From the NCBI RefSeq assembly GCF_020509005.1, contig NC_063012.1, forward strand, positions 186,001 to 250,000: DNA of 64,000 nucleotides, in the 5' to 3' direction. A program made the position numbers and the translations under genes. The stretch's first letter is position 1. Each line of letters begins with the position of its first letter. Below are positions 45,101-57,666 of this stretch, in pieces. The DNA comes from Fulvia fulva (lineage: Eukaryota > Ascomycota > Dothideomycetes > Mycosphaerellales > Mycosphaerellaceae). Below the pieces are notes generated by a model. It saw only the letters and a program-made list of their open reading frames with translations, had not been told where the DNA came from and searched no databases.

Positions 45101-48100
45101 ATCCGCGCCGGAGGGGATGGAACATGGCCCTTTGCCGAATGATCTGCAGGACCGCTTTACAGTGTCCAAGTACTTGGAAACTGCCTTCAAGCTCGTGACG
45201 CTGCAAGATCAGAAGCCCGAAACTTGCACTGATGTACATGACGACTGCGAAGAGAGGACCTCGACCTTCTTCAATGACACTGCACAGATGGCCTGCGAAA
45301 GACTTGACTATGATCAGAGCTATGTTCAGGAACAGCTCAAGTACATGGGCTCGAATCGAACGGTGCCACCCTCGCCGAAGGAGCAGGAACGCTCCTCGTA
45401 TTTGCTGCAGAACTCGACGGGTGAGCACAATGGGTCGAGTGTGGAGAATAAGCGGAAGAGATCTCCATTGAACCTGGAGGAATACACGCATGGCCCAGAG
45501 TCTTCCACGCCCCAGATCGACCCGGCGGTCCAGCAGTACCTGCAGTCGAGCTTCAAGACTCTATACTACCAGACCCGTGTACCCGGCTTTTGCTCTGGAT
45601 CCGAATGCGGCGTCAAGGTCGCCAAGCACTGCAACATGATCGTCCGGTATGCCTACAAGCACAAATGTAGTCACCACATGGTCCAGCGCATGATCGACGC
45701 TGCAGGCTTGAAGCACACGGCACCTCCTCCTAGCTTGATGGAGAAGCGGTCTTCCAGCAGTCGCCCAAACAATCGCCCAGGCAACAGCACGGGAGGTATA
45801 GGAGGAGGCAGTGGTCTAGCCGGTGGTAGAGGTAGCGGTATCCCACAGTACAGCGCCCAAGCAGAAGCGCAATACGTTCAGCAGACAGCCATGGACATCA
45901 GACGGAGAATCAATCGAAGCAATATCGACTTCTGGGCAAGTGCTGAAGGCCAGCAAGAACTGGCGGAGGACTTCGGCGTCAGGATTATGTTCTCGCGTAG
46001 AGGCGGTAACGGACCCTGGTACATCCAAGAAGGCGCATCGGCTATTCACATTATGCTGCAGCAATACCTTCGTACCACCACCAACAACCCTGGACGTCTA
46101 GAAGATCCAGAACATATACCTCGGCTGCGACAGGCCCAGCAGTATAGTGCGGACGTTTCTCGTAATCCCAGCGCCTGGCTGGCACCTGACTGGGGATTGC
46201 CTGCGGGTGTGAATCGAACAGCGGACCCTCAGCAAGTAAATCCTCCGCCAGCCTATGCCCCCAACGACCCTCAAAATGCACGCTTGCCCGCTTATGATGA
46301 GTACGACAATCCTCCGCCACCGGGGCCAAGGCGAAAGAGATCAGCACTTGAAGCGCGCCTCGACAAGACAGACAATCTCATCGCTGCCATAATCAGAGAC
46401 GGCCTGGAGTACGTCAGCAAATATCAGAATACCGAGAAGCTCCTTCTACGCCTGCGAAGCATCACAACTGAAGTCATCGGCATCGCAGAGGATCATGAAG
46501 TCGACGAGAACACACTCAGAGGCTACATCAAGGGGGCATCCGTCAAGAAATCCATGTTACCTACCGGATTCTCGATGGTGCCCTCTTTTGTCGACGACGA
46601 AAGGTCCGACTCGTACAGCAGTATGGCAGACACCGGCTCATACAGCATCAGCACTTCCTCCTACACTGAATCGTACCACAGCATCACGACCTCTTCATAC
46701 CACAGTGGGTCGTCGCACGGGTACTATGGCACATCTGCCGGCTCAAGCTATGGATCGAGCGCCTACTCCCGCTCGAGTACTACCACCAGTCCGTATTATG
46801 GTTCCTATACCAGCTCGCCTTACAGCATAGTAACATCATCCCATGATCAACAAGGTAGCTGTGAAGAATTCGGTTCATGTCACGACAAGAGGTCAGAACC
46901 ATCGACCATCTCCACCATGACTATGTTAACCACCACGACTATTTCTACCACCACAACTATCTCTCCCACCACGACTCTCTCTCCCACCACGAATGTCTCC
47001 ACCACGACTGCTGCAGTGACAGAGTCTACGTCTTTGGCCACTGAGCCCACAAATCTTCCTCGCCACGCAGTGAACGACCTTGACAGCTACCTACTATCTC
47101 CACCAAACCCTGATGGCAATGGAACGGTGCCCAGTGTTGCTGGCGTCAAGCGTAGTCCCGCCAAGCATGACAACAGCGTGTCTCAAGACAATCGTAGCGG
47201 GTCTGGACCTGGATATGCTCGTGTGAAGCGCACTCCTGGCAAGAAAGACGAATTCAAGAAGACCTGCAAATTCTGGGACAAGAAGAAGAAAAAATGCTTG
47301 AAGTATGAGAAGCCAAAGTTACAGATCTCCAACCCCATCCCGATACAGGACAAGCAGTTCAATAGTGGACATCCTGGTCTTCAAGGCAATGTTGCTAACC
47401 CGCAGCCGGTAAGTGGCAGTGGTCAACAGCCCGGCTCACACCACGGTCCTGGAAGTAGTCAAGGATCTAGTACTGGTCAGACTCCTGGACAGGGTCAAAA
47501 CACTGGCAGTGGTCAAGACTTTGGTCCTCAACCTGGCAATCATGGCTCCACACCAAATCGCTTTGGAGGAGACGGAGCAAGCGGCCACACTCAGTTCGAA
47601 GAGGATCATTCGTCCATCGCCTCGAGTGACTGTACCAGTCATCCGTCAGGATCAGAATGCTCAGATGTCTCGAGCGGCTTCGCAGATGTTGGTGCAGGAG
47701 AGGGCGATATCATGTTCCACGCAAACGATCTCCCACAAGGCGGCAACGGCGAAGGCAGCAGCAACGGTCAAACACCTGCAGGAGGCAACCAGCACCACAA
47801 GTCGAACACGCCACACAGCCAGTCGAAGCGCAGTCCCAAGAGTCTCGAACCTGAAGATCAGGCAAGAGACCTAGCATCCGACCACCTTGTCGGCCTTCTC
47901 GACAAAAGGAACGCACATGAAGATGCACAATCCAAGCGCAGTCCCAGGGGCTCCGGGCCTGGACATAGAACTGGAAGTACTCCTCCCAAACCATCAACCA
48001 CCACCTCTCCCAAGCAGAGCACTTCTCCTCAAGGATCATCACCTATACCCAGCGACATCCTTAAATCCACCGTCAAGTACTCCGAGAGTGAATGGTGGAA

Positions 48101-48671
48101 GATATACAAATGCCAGAAAGACCCCGCAGACCCTACGAAGATCAGCTGCACGTCTCCCGGGGGACACAATGCAAGCCCTGGTGTTGTGACAAAGCATCAA
48201 CAGGCCATAGACCTGGCACGTACCGGTGTCAACCAGGCCAAGGAGCACGGTGTAGTGGATAAAATAACGGATGTGGCAAAGAATCACGGAGGCGGCTTGT
48301 TCGGCGGAAAGCCAGCTCGTCGAGATACTGGATCCGCGCAGCCCAGTACAGGACCTTACCCACGTCGCGACTCCGGGATTGCGATGAGCAGTGGCGGGCT
48401 TCTCCCTCTTCAAGGAGGAGCAGCAGAACAGACTGGCGCCCCCTACGCGCGCCGTAATGCTGGCTCCGCACAAGCCAGCGGCGTAATCCAGGCTCGACAA
48501 GGACCTGTGGGAGTGACTGGCATTCCTCAAGCTAGACGACGTCAAGCGACTGGTGCTCTCAATCCTGTTGGTGAGGCATCGGCAACGACACTACTTGTGC
48601 GCAGAAGCCCGGTGCCTACTGCGCCGTTGGCTGTGCCGGGTGTGAAGCGGTATGAGACTACTGTTTATTGA
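42141..48671 (+). CDS. Giant secreted protein with many dibasic (Kex2-type) sites and a repeated Cys domain
   Basis: Exons 42141-42542, 42593-42850, 42907-43328 and 43373-48671; introns are 50, 56 and 44 bp, the last with a strong GTAAGTG donor at the very end of the third frame. They join into 2,126 aa. Signal peptide: MKTTTISALVLAIATAAVAA. Residues ~21-250 are A/K/P/T-rich. Around 501, 594 and 720 lie three PYPxxGGDP units, each followed by R-R(-R). A domain of about 75 aa with KYLETAFKLVTLQDQKPETC and D-C-x2-R is repeated at ~863-944, 956-1034 and 1077-1154, with a weak fourth copy ~1357-1429. A Y/S/T-rich mucin-like stretch follows (~1440-1590). About 20 KR/RR sites are present, six in a [KR]R[ST]P context. 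I do not recognise the family; it may be a cell-wall protein or a Kex2-processed precursor. Confidence 0.65.
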
Positions 48672-49282
48672 GGAAATACGATGACAGCATAACGACTTGA
48701 TAATTATGACTTTGAATGACTTGTATGGTTTCATGAGGGAGCTTTTCTTCGGCTCACTATTTGCTTTGAAGGACGATGACACGAGAGAGAGAGCGAGATA
48801 TTTTCCTACGGCATATGGTTCTTGGAGTGCGGTCTTGCTCTTTCCGGTGTTTGATGCAAGTTTGGGAGAAAATGACACAGGAAGGATCCAGGCGTGACCC
48901 AGAATGGCGGAGGAGTATTGACGGCTGACTGGAGGAGAATGTGAAGAGACTTTCCTTTGTTGATATCGGGCATGTTGTTCGCAGGATTCGGTGGCGATAC
49001 CAGATTGACGGAGGAGTATTTGGGAAAAGGACAGACTGTGATCTTCATGATTGATGGTTGATGAGTGGAGAAGTGGTGATGGACTGGTTCATTTTCTGTA
49101 ATGGTAATGTTTGCTTCATAATACCATTCGTTACTCCAATCATCAGCTGTCCAGAGTGACATTGTGCGAGTGATGCAGTGGTGAGCCCTGGCTGACTGGA
49201 ACAGCATACTTCGCCAAAGTAGCTTGGTGAAGGTGTGAAGTCCCTCAACATGACCTTCGAGCTTCCTCCCATGCCATCCATC
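48672..49282. other. Convergent intergenic region
   Basis: A 611-bp gap between the 3' ends of the giant secreted protein gene and a small minus-strand gene. No gene or repeat is seen. Confidence 0.5.
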
Positions 49283-49534
49283 CTAAGCACCGCCTTCCCG
49301 CTTAGCATATTCATCCTCCATCCTCTCCTCAAAGAGCTTCTCGGCCGCAGCTTCCGCAGAGCCTGGCTTGCTACTGGACAGTCCTGCTGTGTTTGGCTGT
49401 TGACCTGCAGTCTCGGTGGTCGCAGTGTCCTTGGGTTGGATGTTGGTGCCTCCCTCGCCTCCAACAGCGGTCTCCGAGCTGGAGGGACCTTCCTTCTGTG
49501 GGCCGCCCATTGTCGGGTGGTTGAGTGAAGACAT
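49283..49534 (-). CDS. Small conserved fungal protein
   Basis: An 83-aa frame starting MSSLNHPTMGGPQKEG (start at 49534; a second ATG four codons upstream at 49546 is possible). The middle is S/T/G/E-rich and disordered. The C-terminus is a charged helix, KLFEERMEDEYAKREGGA. Both ends look like short proteins I recall from other filamentous ascomycetes, which is why I call it despite its size. No function is known to me. It is divergent from the next gene with about 300 bp between the starts. Confidence 0.65.
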   Translation of the reverse strand: MSSLNHPTMGGPQKEGPSSSETAVGGEGGTNIQPKDTATTETAGQQPNTAGLSSSKPGSAEAAAEKLFEERMEDEYAKREGGA

Positions 49535-49837
49535 GATGATTGTCAATTGAAGTGCTGTGAGCCTGTGTGATTGATGATTGTCTGATGTTGTTGATGGGTC
49601 ACATGAAAGACCAAGAGCGATGATGTAGCTGAAGCAATTTGAGCCACGTGTGGGGCATTAGGTTCAATGTTTGACAGGGATCTGCAGCGTGGATTTGTGC
49701 TTCCCTCGATAAGATTGTGAATTTGTGGCAGGCTTCTTGCTTCAATTCGTGAACTTCTACTTGTACACCACAACACCAACATTCTTCGCGCGCATACTAC
49801 TCGCTAGTCGCTAGAGAGTCATCAAGCGACCACAGCT
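49535..49837. promoter_or_regulatory. Divergent promoter region
   Basis: This 303-bp stretch separates the small minus-strand gene from the 755-aa plus-strand gene. It contains ATTGATGATTG repeats near 49568 and CGCTAGTCGCTAGAGAG just before the plus-strand start. No TATA box is seen. Confidence 0.4.
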
Positions 49838-52236
49838 ATGGCGAAGAAGAAGGGCGCAAAAGAGGCGGCGCAACCAGACGCTGCTGCCGCGGGCTCGAGT
49901 CTGGTCATCTGCAGGAACAAGTACGTATGTTACCCTCTTCATAATATACTACTTACTACCTTGCGCCTCCTTGCTGGAATCATGCCTAACACATCAACAG
50001 ACACTGGCGCTACATCTCCTCCTTCCACGGACCATGGCTCCAACTCCCACCCGAGATCCTCGACTCGCTCGCGCACCAGAACTACACAATGCCTGCCCCA
50101 CGATTGGTTGATCCCGCCGTCTTCTACGATGTTGTCAAGATCCGCAAGGCCGTCGACGAGGCTTCCCAAGACTCTGTGCGCGCCTCGACCGGCATCAGCA
50201 ATACTGCTATGAATGGGCGCATGGACTACTTCGGCGCAGGTGGGGGACCTGGGAGTCAACTAAGTAAAGAGCGCATATTCAAGATTCGGCAGAAAGCGGT
50301 CAAGTTGCTCAGTAAGGCGTTCATGCTGGATGAGGTGGCAGCGAGTGTTGCGACAATGCAGGCGACGTCCACAGTGGAGGATGTTGCTTCGCATGTCTTG
50401 AAGCGCGAGCCGAATGGCCCAGGTATGCGATAATGGGTATGGTTCAGAAGAAGCTGGTGCTGACACACAACAGACGCGAAATACGTTCATTTCTTCCACG
50501 AAAAGATTCCTAGTAGAGCTATGGAACAGCATACCCCTCTCGATCCGCTGAACGAAATCATCCACTCGTTACCTACCGAGCAACAGGCCGCGCCCCTTCG
50601 AACTCGAGCACTCGTCCAGATCTTCAAACACCAGTGGGAGGGAGCCGCGATTGATCTCACATGGGCACTGCGGATCATGGAGGATCAGAAACGCCAGCAT
50701 CAGCCGAACCAGCAACAACTCGAACTTGCGAGCAAGATGCGGGAAGAGCAGGAAGCATGGCAGAAGGGCAACAGGGATTGGAGATCAGTACCGTATCTGA
50801 AGGAGGAGCAGCAACCGAAGAGTCTGGAGATGCAGCTATTATTCAACCGCGCTGGAGTATACCTTACTATGGCATGCCAGAGTGTACATCCGGCGCTCGA
50901 TGGTCTCAAGGAGTATCAAGCGGCGCAAGAGAAGGGCGAGACCAATGGTGTGGACGCCAGGGCGCACGCTGCGAGACTGGAGGCGCGGAAGAAGGTCAAA
51001 GGTTATGCGAAGCGCGCGCTCAAGGACTACACAGCATTCCTGGCTCATTTCGACTACACTCCTGGCCTGCCGTTCGAAATTACCAACGAGATCATGCGTC
51101 GAGTCTATGATCTTGCCAATGGCAACAAGAGGGAGACACCGCTACCGAAGAACAGGTTGGTGGAGCTGAACGGAGATGGAGAGGAGATCAATGGCAGTAG
51201 TGATGACGAGAAGGGTGCTTCATCGGGTGCTGTCCAGAAGTACCAGAAGCCTAAGCCGGATCCTTTCGAGCGCGGCGAAGACGGCTGGCCACGGTTCCCT
51301 TCACCAAAGATTCACCCTTCGAGCGCCCTCTTCGCCGAGAAGCCACCAGCCGATCTACCACCCTTTCCTACGCCAGAGACGGAAGAAGCGATGCGCAACA
51401 ACGAGACCATCCACGAAGCTTTCGGCAGCCGAGAAGCCGTAACATATCACCCTCTCTTGACAGACGCTCTCCACTCGCTACTACTAGCGCACGCACTACT
51501 ACAAACGAGTCCAACGGAGCTCCTTCGACACGCCCACAACGCTGCACGTCTTGCGCGCATCGCCGACGGCTATCCGATCTTCCAAGCTGCTCGAAGTCCG
51601 GCACGCGCCGATTGGATTGAGGTCCTACGTCGCGCCAACAATTGGGTTGGTCTCTCGGTCCCATGGCAGAAGCTCTGTGCTCCAGCACCACTGCCAGAAG
51701 CAGCGGGCGGCTGGGCAAAGGAGACAGGCTCTGGCGCTCTCGCAAAGCGTCGAGAACGCAAGAAGGAAGACGAGACACCCGAGCAGAAGCGCGAACGCAT
51801 CAAGCAAGAATCCATCATCGACGCTCTGAGCGACGATCGCGTGGTCGATGAGGAATCATTCCAAAAGGCCGTCCGTGCCCGAGAACGCAGAGCGATGGAG
51901 GACGAACAGGGCATCTCCGGCCCTCTCAAGGACAAGGATGCCGCCGACTCGAAGTCGACCTCCGAAGCAAGCTCCAGCAACGGCGACGCCCCTCCCCCAC
52001 CTAAGCGCTGGGCGCAGGACGAGAATGGGAAGGAGTATCCGATTAGTACGGACCGTGCTGCGGCGATTGCGAGGTGGACCAAGGAGTCTCCGTTGAGTAT
52101 GGGCGGGAAGAAGAAGAAGCGCCCGGCGAGGAGGAGGCGTGCTAATAGTGCGAATGGAGATCTCGAGGCTGCGGATGGGGTTGCGCGTATGTCGACGGCG
52201 GATCAGCAGGGGGAGGAGGAGGATGGGCCTGATTGA
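49838..52236 (+). CDS. Conserved fungal protein with TPR-like helices, function unknown
   Basis: Exons 49838-49920, 50001-50422 and 50474-52236 (introns of 80 and 51 bp; CTAAC branch site in the first), 755 aa. A basic N-terminus (MAKKKGAKEA) precedes a conserved-looking part HWRYISSFHGPWLQLPPEIL (~28-47). The segment around the second splice reads AKYVHFFHEKIPSRAM. Helical pairs with TPR-like spacing follow (LRTRALVQIFKHQWEGAA; LLFNRAGVYLTMACQ). The C-terminal third is charged and ends with a KKKKRPARRRR nuclear-localisation-like cluster at ~720. I recognise the overall pattern from other ascomycetes but know of no established function. No kinase or other enzyme motif is visible. Confidence 0.7.
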
Positions 52237-52478
52237 GGTTGAGGTTGAGGTTGGGCTTGTGCAGTTGGAAGGCGGAAGTATGATAGGTCGTCGGTCGTTG
52301 GCCTAGTGGTTTGGAAGAGGCAGATGGTCGAGAATCCAGCTCTCTCATAGTCGACGGAGATCACATCCTTCGTCCATGATGATCATATCATCACCCCGCC
52401 CCATTAAACGCCTCGCTTCCAGTTCACTTCCCATATCAACCTCCCCTTCCTCCCCTAACATCAAACATTTCATCCACC

Positions 52479-52820
52479 TCACCTCTCCTTCTGCGCCCTC
52501 AGTTCCACGATTACTTTCTGTGAACACACTCTCGTTAGTTCCCGCCTTGGTTCCAATTCCATCTCCGCAACACTTCTCCACCGTCCCCGCCGTCGTCTAT
52601 CATGTCATCACAGAAAGTGAAGATGGAAATGAGAACTTACAGCCAACGCCTCCGGATTCACACCATTCTCTATCAAACTCACGCAGTACGAAAGGGACTG
52701 CCGATCTAGATGCGTGTTGAGAAGATTGGAGATTTCTTGCAGGATGTCGATTGTTTCCCGTGCGGCGCGGCGTTTTTCTTCGCCTGTGATTTCGCGTTGT
52801 GCTCCTGTTGGGGCCGGCAT
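52479..52820 (-). CDS. mzt1: Mitotic-spindle organizing protein 1 (MOZART1)
   Basis: Exons 52820-52641 and 52517-52479, 72 aa. The 123-bp intron has GTAAGT, an ACTAAC branch site and a TTCACAG acceptor. The second exon codes only 12 residues ([12 protein letters not shown]) but completes the family pattern. The core reads [20 protein letters not shown] then [21 protein letters not shown], closely matching Mzt1 proteins (usually 60-80 aa). I choose the start giving [13 protein letters not shown], since the open frame further upstream (to 53024) is not part of this family. Mzt1 binds gamma-tubulin complex proteins and helps recruit the complex to spindle pole bodies. Confidence 0.92.
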
Positions 52821-53130
52821 GGTGGTATGCTGTGTATTGTTGCTGATCTGGGCGTGGTCTGGTGCGGGGATTTCAGATAAAGATCGGGCGGTGTCTGTCA
52901 CATGCTGTTGTTGTTGGTGTCGCGTCAAGACGTGAAGTCGCGTTCGACGGGACGCCACAGGTTGATTCCCAGAGCTTTTCGGCTTACCACGTCGGACATG
53001 GACAAGGGTACCTGCATGTACCACATGGCCTCAATTACACCATATCAGCTCCGTTCATTTGCATACATCGACAGAGATGTCTGTACGTGCGATATACCGA
53101 TGACATATATCCATAGCCACATAAGTCGCG
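52821..53130. promoter_or_regulatory. Bidirectional promoter between Mzt1 and TRAPPC11
   Basis: A 310-bp gap between divergent starts. It contains TGTTGTTGTTGG near 52910 and CATATATCC just upstream of the TRAPPC11 start (53102-53112). Nothing else is distinct. Confidence 0.4.
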
Positions 53131-56100
53131 ATGGACGCATATCCGCCGCTCTACACGGAGCATAATCTACCGCTGGTGCTCCTATCTGGACTTGGCGAAA
53201 GGGAAGATGCTGGCCATCAACTTGATATACCGCGACAGGAAAGTGGTGCTCGAATCAATGGTGAAACACCGGAGAGTCGAACTGAGCCGGCTGAACGGCT
53301 CTTGGACGAAGTATTGGCCTTGGATGGATCGAATCATGCCTGGAATTCCGGAGCTCTGCCTGGACCCTCCAGCGGCATCAAGTATAAGATGAAGACGATT
53401 GGGAGGGTAGGTATGCTTCACTTATACAGTACCAGGCTGAGGTCTTGTGCTGATTGTAAGGTAGTCGTACACCCTACCAGCTAGGAAAGCAGCACCATTA
53501 CCACAATCACCAAGCCTAGGAGGGAGTCCGCCACCACGGAATACTGAGCTTCATTCACCTTTGTCGCCCCTATCTCCAGGCTCTCCCATTTTCCCAGATG
53601 GTGTTTTCACACCTCGATGGTTCTCCAAACATCAACAACAGGTCCCGGCGCTCTTCCTTGCCTTCTTTGACCTCAACGCCAACGAGGCATCGCAGGATGA
53701 GCAGATCAAGGCTGACATCAACGGCATCCGCAGCGCATTGAGCCGATCTGGATTCAAGACCCGGCTCGCTGTCATACTAATCAGCGACAAGAGTATTCTC
53801 CATGCTCCGGAGATAGAAGATCGGCTGGGGAGGATAAGGCGTGCCACAACTCTGGACCCCAAAACTGGGCTGTTCTTCATGCCACCGATGTCCTCGCAGG
53901 CTGAGATTGCGACATTCTCCCAGGACATGATGCGCGCTTTGCAACCGTCTGTCGTTGAGTACTATCGTGACCTTACGAAACATGCGCGCCGGAAGAAGGC
54001 ACGAGGTGGTCCGCCGCCATCGCTTTACTCACCGGTTGGTGGATCGTCACAGAGTACTTCGACTTCTGGCTGGAATGTGCGATACGAGGTGAAGCAAGGT
54101 GTCTTTGCTGAGTTTCGACAAGAAATGGACGTAGCTGAGCGCCACTACTCCGCTGCCATCGAGGAATTGTTCAGCTCGGAAGGTGGTGTGCTTGAAACAA
54201 CGCACAGCTGGTCGCCCCGGTTCAACGAAGCACGTCTCTTGTGTGATGCCGCAGCTATTCGTGTAATCAGATGCCAGCTCTGGGCCGGCTACACGACAGG
54301 CGCTGCGCAGTCATGGCACAACTATAAGCTTCGAATGAAGGACCTCGTCGATCGTCGTGGCAAAGGCTCTCTCACATATGGCTGGGATGCGTGGGAAGCG
54401 AGATGGGCTGCAGTCATGTCCGAGCTGATACGTCTATCAGGAACGCCTGCGCTGAGAGCACCTTCGCCGGATGACTCTGAGCCGACAGCTGTGCTACAAA
54501 CATTCGCGCCGCATGAAAGACCAGCCGCTGCGCCAGATCGCATGCTGCCGTTCCACTTCTTGCATCACTCAGGGTACTGGTTGCGACTGCTGGCGGCTGG
54601 TATCAGGAATAGGTGGGAGAAAGCACTCGCCATACCAGATGAAGACCGCGTTCCACCCGGACAATCTACTGCTTCTATGGTCGCCAGCAGGTCCAAGAAC
54701 TACGATACGTACCTTGCTCTCGGTCCGCATGATGAAGTGAATCACGATCATATGACCGAAGTGGCCATCGCCTGCGATCGGGCTGCCCAGGAGTTTGACG
54801 CTCGCCAGCAGATACGTATGAGTCAACAGATAAGACTTGATCTCGCCGAAGATTTGGTGAGAGTCGAACGGTACGCAGATGCTCTGCAGGTTCTGATAGA
54901 CCTGTGGGAGACCTCTGCATGGCGAGTTGATGAGTGGCGAACACCGTTCAGCAGGTTACTGATACTGCTGTCTGATTGTGCTAAGCGAGACATGTCCAGT
55001 GCAACGGCATCACTGATTCCCGCCTTGACCTGGGAACTGCTCAGTACGGCACCTGTGGAAATGCCGGATGGCTTGCCAAGCATTACGAGTTGTCTCGATT
55101 CATGGCCTGTCGATGAGAAAGTAGAGCTACACTTGCAGAGCACGGACCGATTGAGCCCGATCAGAGCCACTTTTGCATTCAGAAGCAGAGAGGCTCATGT
55201 TGGTGAGGCATTTGAATGCCAACTCATCCTCGACTATGCCGGCGCAGAATCTGCCCAGTCTGTGGCCCTATCGAAAGTGGAAATTCGCCTTGGAGCGAAA
55301 TCACTCATCATCCGACACGATGAGAGCAGTACGGTCGGTGGATCTGCTATCGCACTATCAGACCTTCCTAAGGCCCGTGAGGTGGAAGATGGCAATCTCG
55401 AGACAGCGGCCAACCTGCTTCTTGCGACCCAGCAAAGGACGATACTGCGAATGTCTTTGTGTCTGCGAGACGCAGTCACTCACGAGGTCGAGTCCATCAC
55501 GCTATTCCTCGAGACTGATAAATTCACGTTGAGTCACCGTCTCGCGCCCGACGCGATTCTGCCAGGCAATTTGTGGTACTTTGGGCACGAAGGCGTATTG
55601 GACAACACCCTTGTACCACACATGGACCCCAAAACCATCAAGATTTTACCGAAGCCACCGCGCATGCAGGTGTTGCTCCACGGCCTGCGGAGCCAATACT
55701 TCACTGACGAAGCTGTTCAATTGGATGTTGAGCTCGTCAACGAAGAAGACGAAACAGTACACGCCACGATCTCAACCAAGGTTATCGGAACGCCCGGAGG
55801 TACATGTACTTTCAAATGGTCCGACAAGGACGACGACAAGGCTGTCCGGACAGTGACAGGCTTAGAGGCTTCCGCTTCGGACAAAGCACAGCTTGTCATA
55901 TACGGACCTCCCGAGGCCGCGTCGTTCACTTTGTCGCTCGACCTGAGATACACGCTCGTTTCAGATACGAGCACACCATTGGCCAAGACGATCTCGGTAG
56001 AGGTTCCCTTTGTGGTGCCTTTCGAGGCGAAGTTCGCATTCAGCCCCAGGCTTCACCCCAACCCTTGGCCCAGCTACTTTGCTCTCAATGCCGACAGCTC

Positions 56101-56818
56101 TGACGGTGCAGCGGACGGCATTGCGCAGCTATGGAAGCTGGGCTGTCGCTTCAACTCATTGGTGCCCGACACGATCCAGCTCGACAAGGTTGAGCTCCTT
56201 GTGAATGGTGTTGATGGCGACTCAACATGTCAAGTGACAACACCGATCGTCGACAAGCAGCTCGAGTTGTCACAGACTACGAAATCGATCTCGAGCTACG
56301 AGCTCACGACACAGAAAATGTCCTTGGATGACCGCTCACCCAGCCACCTCGAACTATCCATCGTAGTCACGTGGCGCCACAACACCATCTCAACCCCAGC
56401 AACCACAACCATAACAATCCCCCGCCTCACCATCCCTGCCTCCGAGCCAAGGGTCCTCTGCACAGCATCATCCGACACGCCGCATTCAGCACGTCTTACG
56501 TACCACCTGGAGAACCCTTCCACCCATTTCCTGACCTTTGCATTAACAATGGATACCAAGGATGACTTCGCATACAGCGGTCCTAAATACCGGACCCTCA
56601 GCCTCGCGCCGCTGAGCCGGCATCGTGTTGATTACTGCGTGATGCTCCGCGATGAGCTGGATGAGGCAGAGCGTGGGAGGTGGGTCACGCCGATTCTGCA
56701 GGTTATGGATTCGTATTATCAGAAGACTTTGAGGGTGCATCCGGGTGGGGAGAGGGTCAGGGTTGATGAGAGGAAGGAGGTTGCTGTGTGGATTGGGAGT
56801 TGCGGTGAGCCCGTTTGA
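53131..56818 (+). CDS. TRAPP complex subunit 11 homologue (foie gras / gryzun)
   Basis: Exons 53131-53406 and 53465-56818, 1,209 aa. The donor is GTAGGT, and the acceptor GGTAG at 53464 is chosen because it gives GR-SYTLPARKAAP in frame; the nearer AAG leads to a stop. The N-terminus MDAYPPLYTEHNLPLVLLSG is typical of fungal TRAPPC11. Residues ~130-250 hold LFLAFFDLNANEASQDEQIK and LTLDPKTGLFF-like strands. The foie gras alpha-solenoid lies at ~310-590 (AERHYSAAIEELF; AIRVIRCQLWAGYTTGAAQSW). The gryzun beta-sandwich region is C-terminal (~800-1209). TRAPPC11 is part of the TRAPPIII-type tether/GEF at the ER-Golgi and in autophagy; its presence in ascomycetes other than budding yeast is known. 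Confidence 0.85.
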
Positions 56819-57666
56819 GGTAGAAGGTAGAAGATCACTCATGGGGAGCTCAGTGACGACGCATGCTCAACATGTACGCATGGCTGAGCTGAGGTTTGCA
56901 TCTTGTCATATTTGAACGAGGGCCTGGCAGAGGGACGTTCACCAAAGCGGAGACGTCTGCGCGTTTCGATGGCTGGGCTTGCTCCCGTCGAGAAAGCCTC
57001 CGGTATCAACCATGCTCAAGAGCTGATCGGCTCAGAGTACGTGGGACAGGGTGGACAGTGTTCGGCACAGCGTACAGAACATCCTGCTCTGGAAAGAAGA
57101 CAGCAAACGTGACAGTCGACTGCTACGCTACTCCCCAAACATGATTGAAGTCGATCTTCACATCTCTCAAGGCTGCGCCAAAGACTGTCCGGAGCCATTC
57201 TGCAGACGCGCAGCCACTGCGCTTGCAGATGTCACGAATAGATCATCGCAGGGTTGAGCCTGATCCCGCTTCTAGGTTTGCGTAATGCTTGCGGCACTGC
57301 AACATTGATTCAAGGTTGGGCATGGATCAGGCTGTCACGCCATGAGCTCAAGCTTCGCTGACTGCTCACTCTCCGGGATATCATCACGCTTTGTTCACCA
57401 AGGCGGCTTCGCCTGCTCACGAACGACTGGCCGGAGCGGAGCATCAAGACGACATGCTCACGAACATGATCATCGCCAAGTCTAAACATAGTTGAAGAAC
57501 CCTGGAGAACGCCCGTGAGAATCTGTCGACATGTTGGATCCATGGGCATTAGCATTCGAGTATAAGACCAACCGTTCATCCCAACTCTGAAGGTATTTCT
57601 TACCAACAGTTTAAGTTCCGAATACCTCTTATACCCAACTAGTTCTCTCGTTTCAACTTGAAGGCC
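56819..57666. other. Upstream region of the secreted repeat protein
   Basis: About 850 bp without a supportable gene. A TATAAG at 57561-57566 lies about 100 bp upstream of the next start and is the best TATA candidate. GAAGGTATTTCTTACC-like pyrimidine-rich leader follows. Confidence 0.45.
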
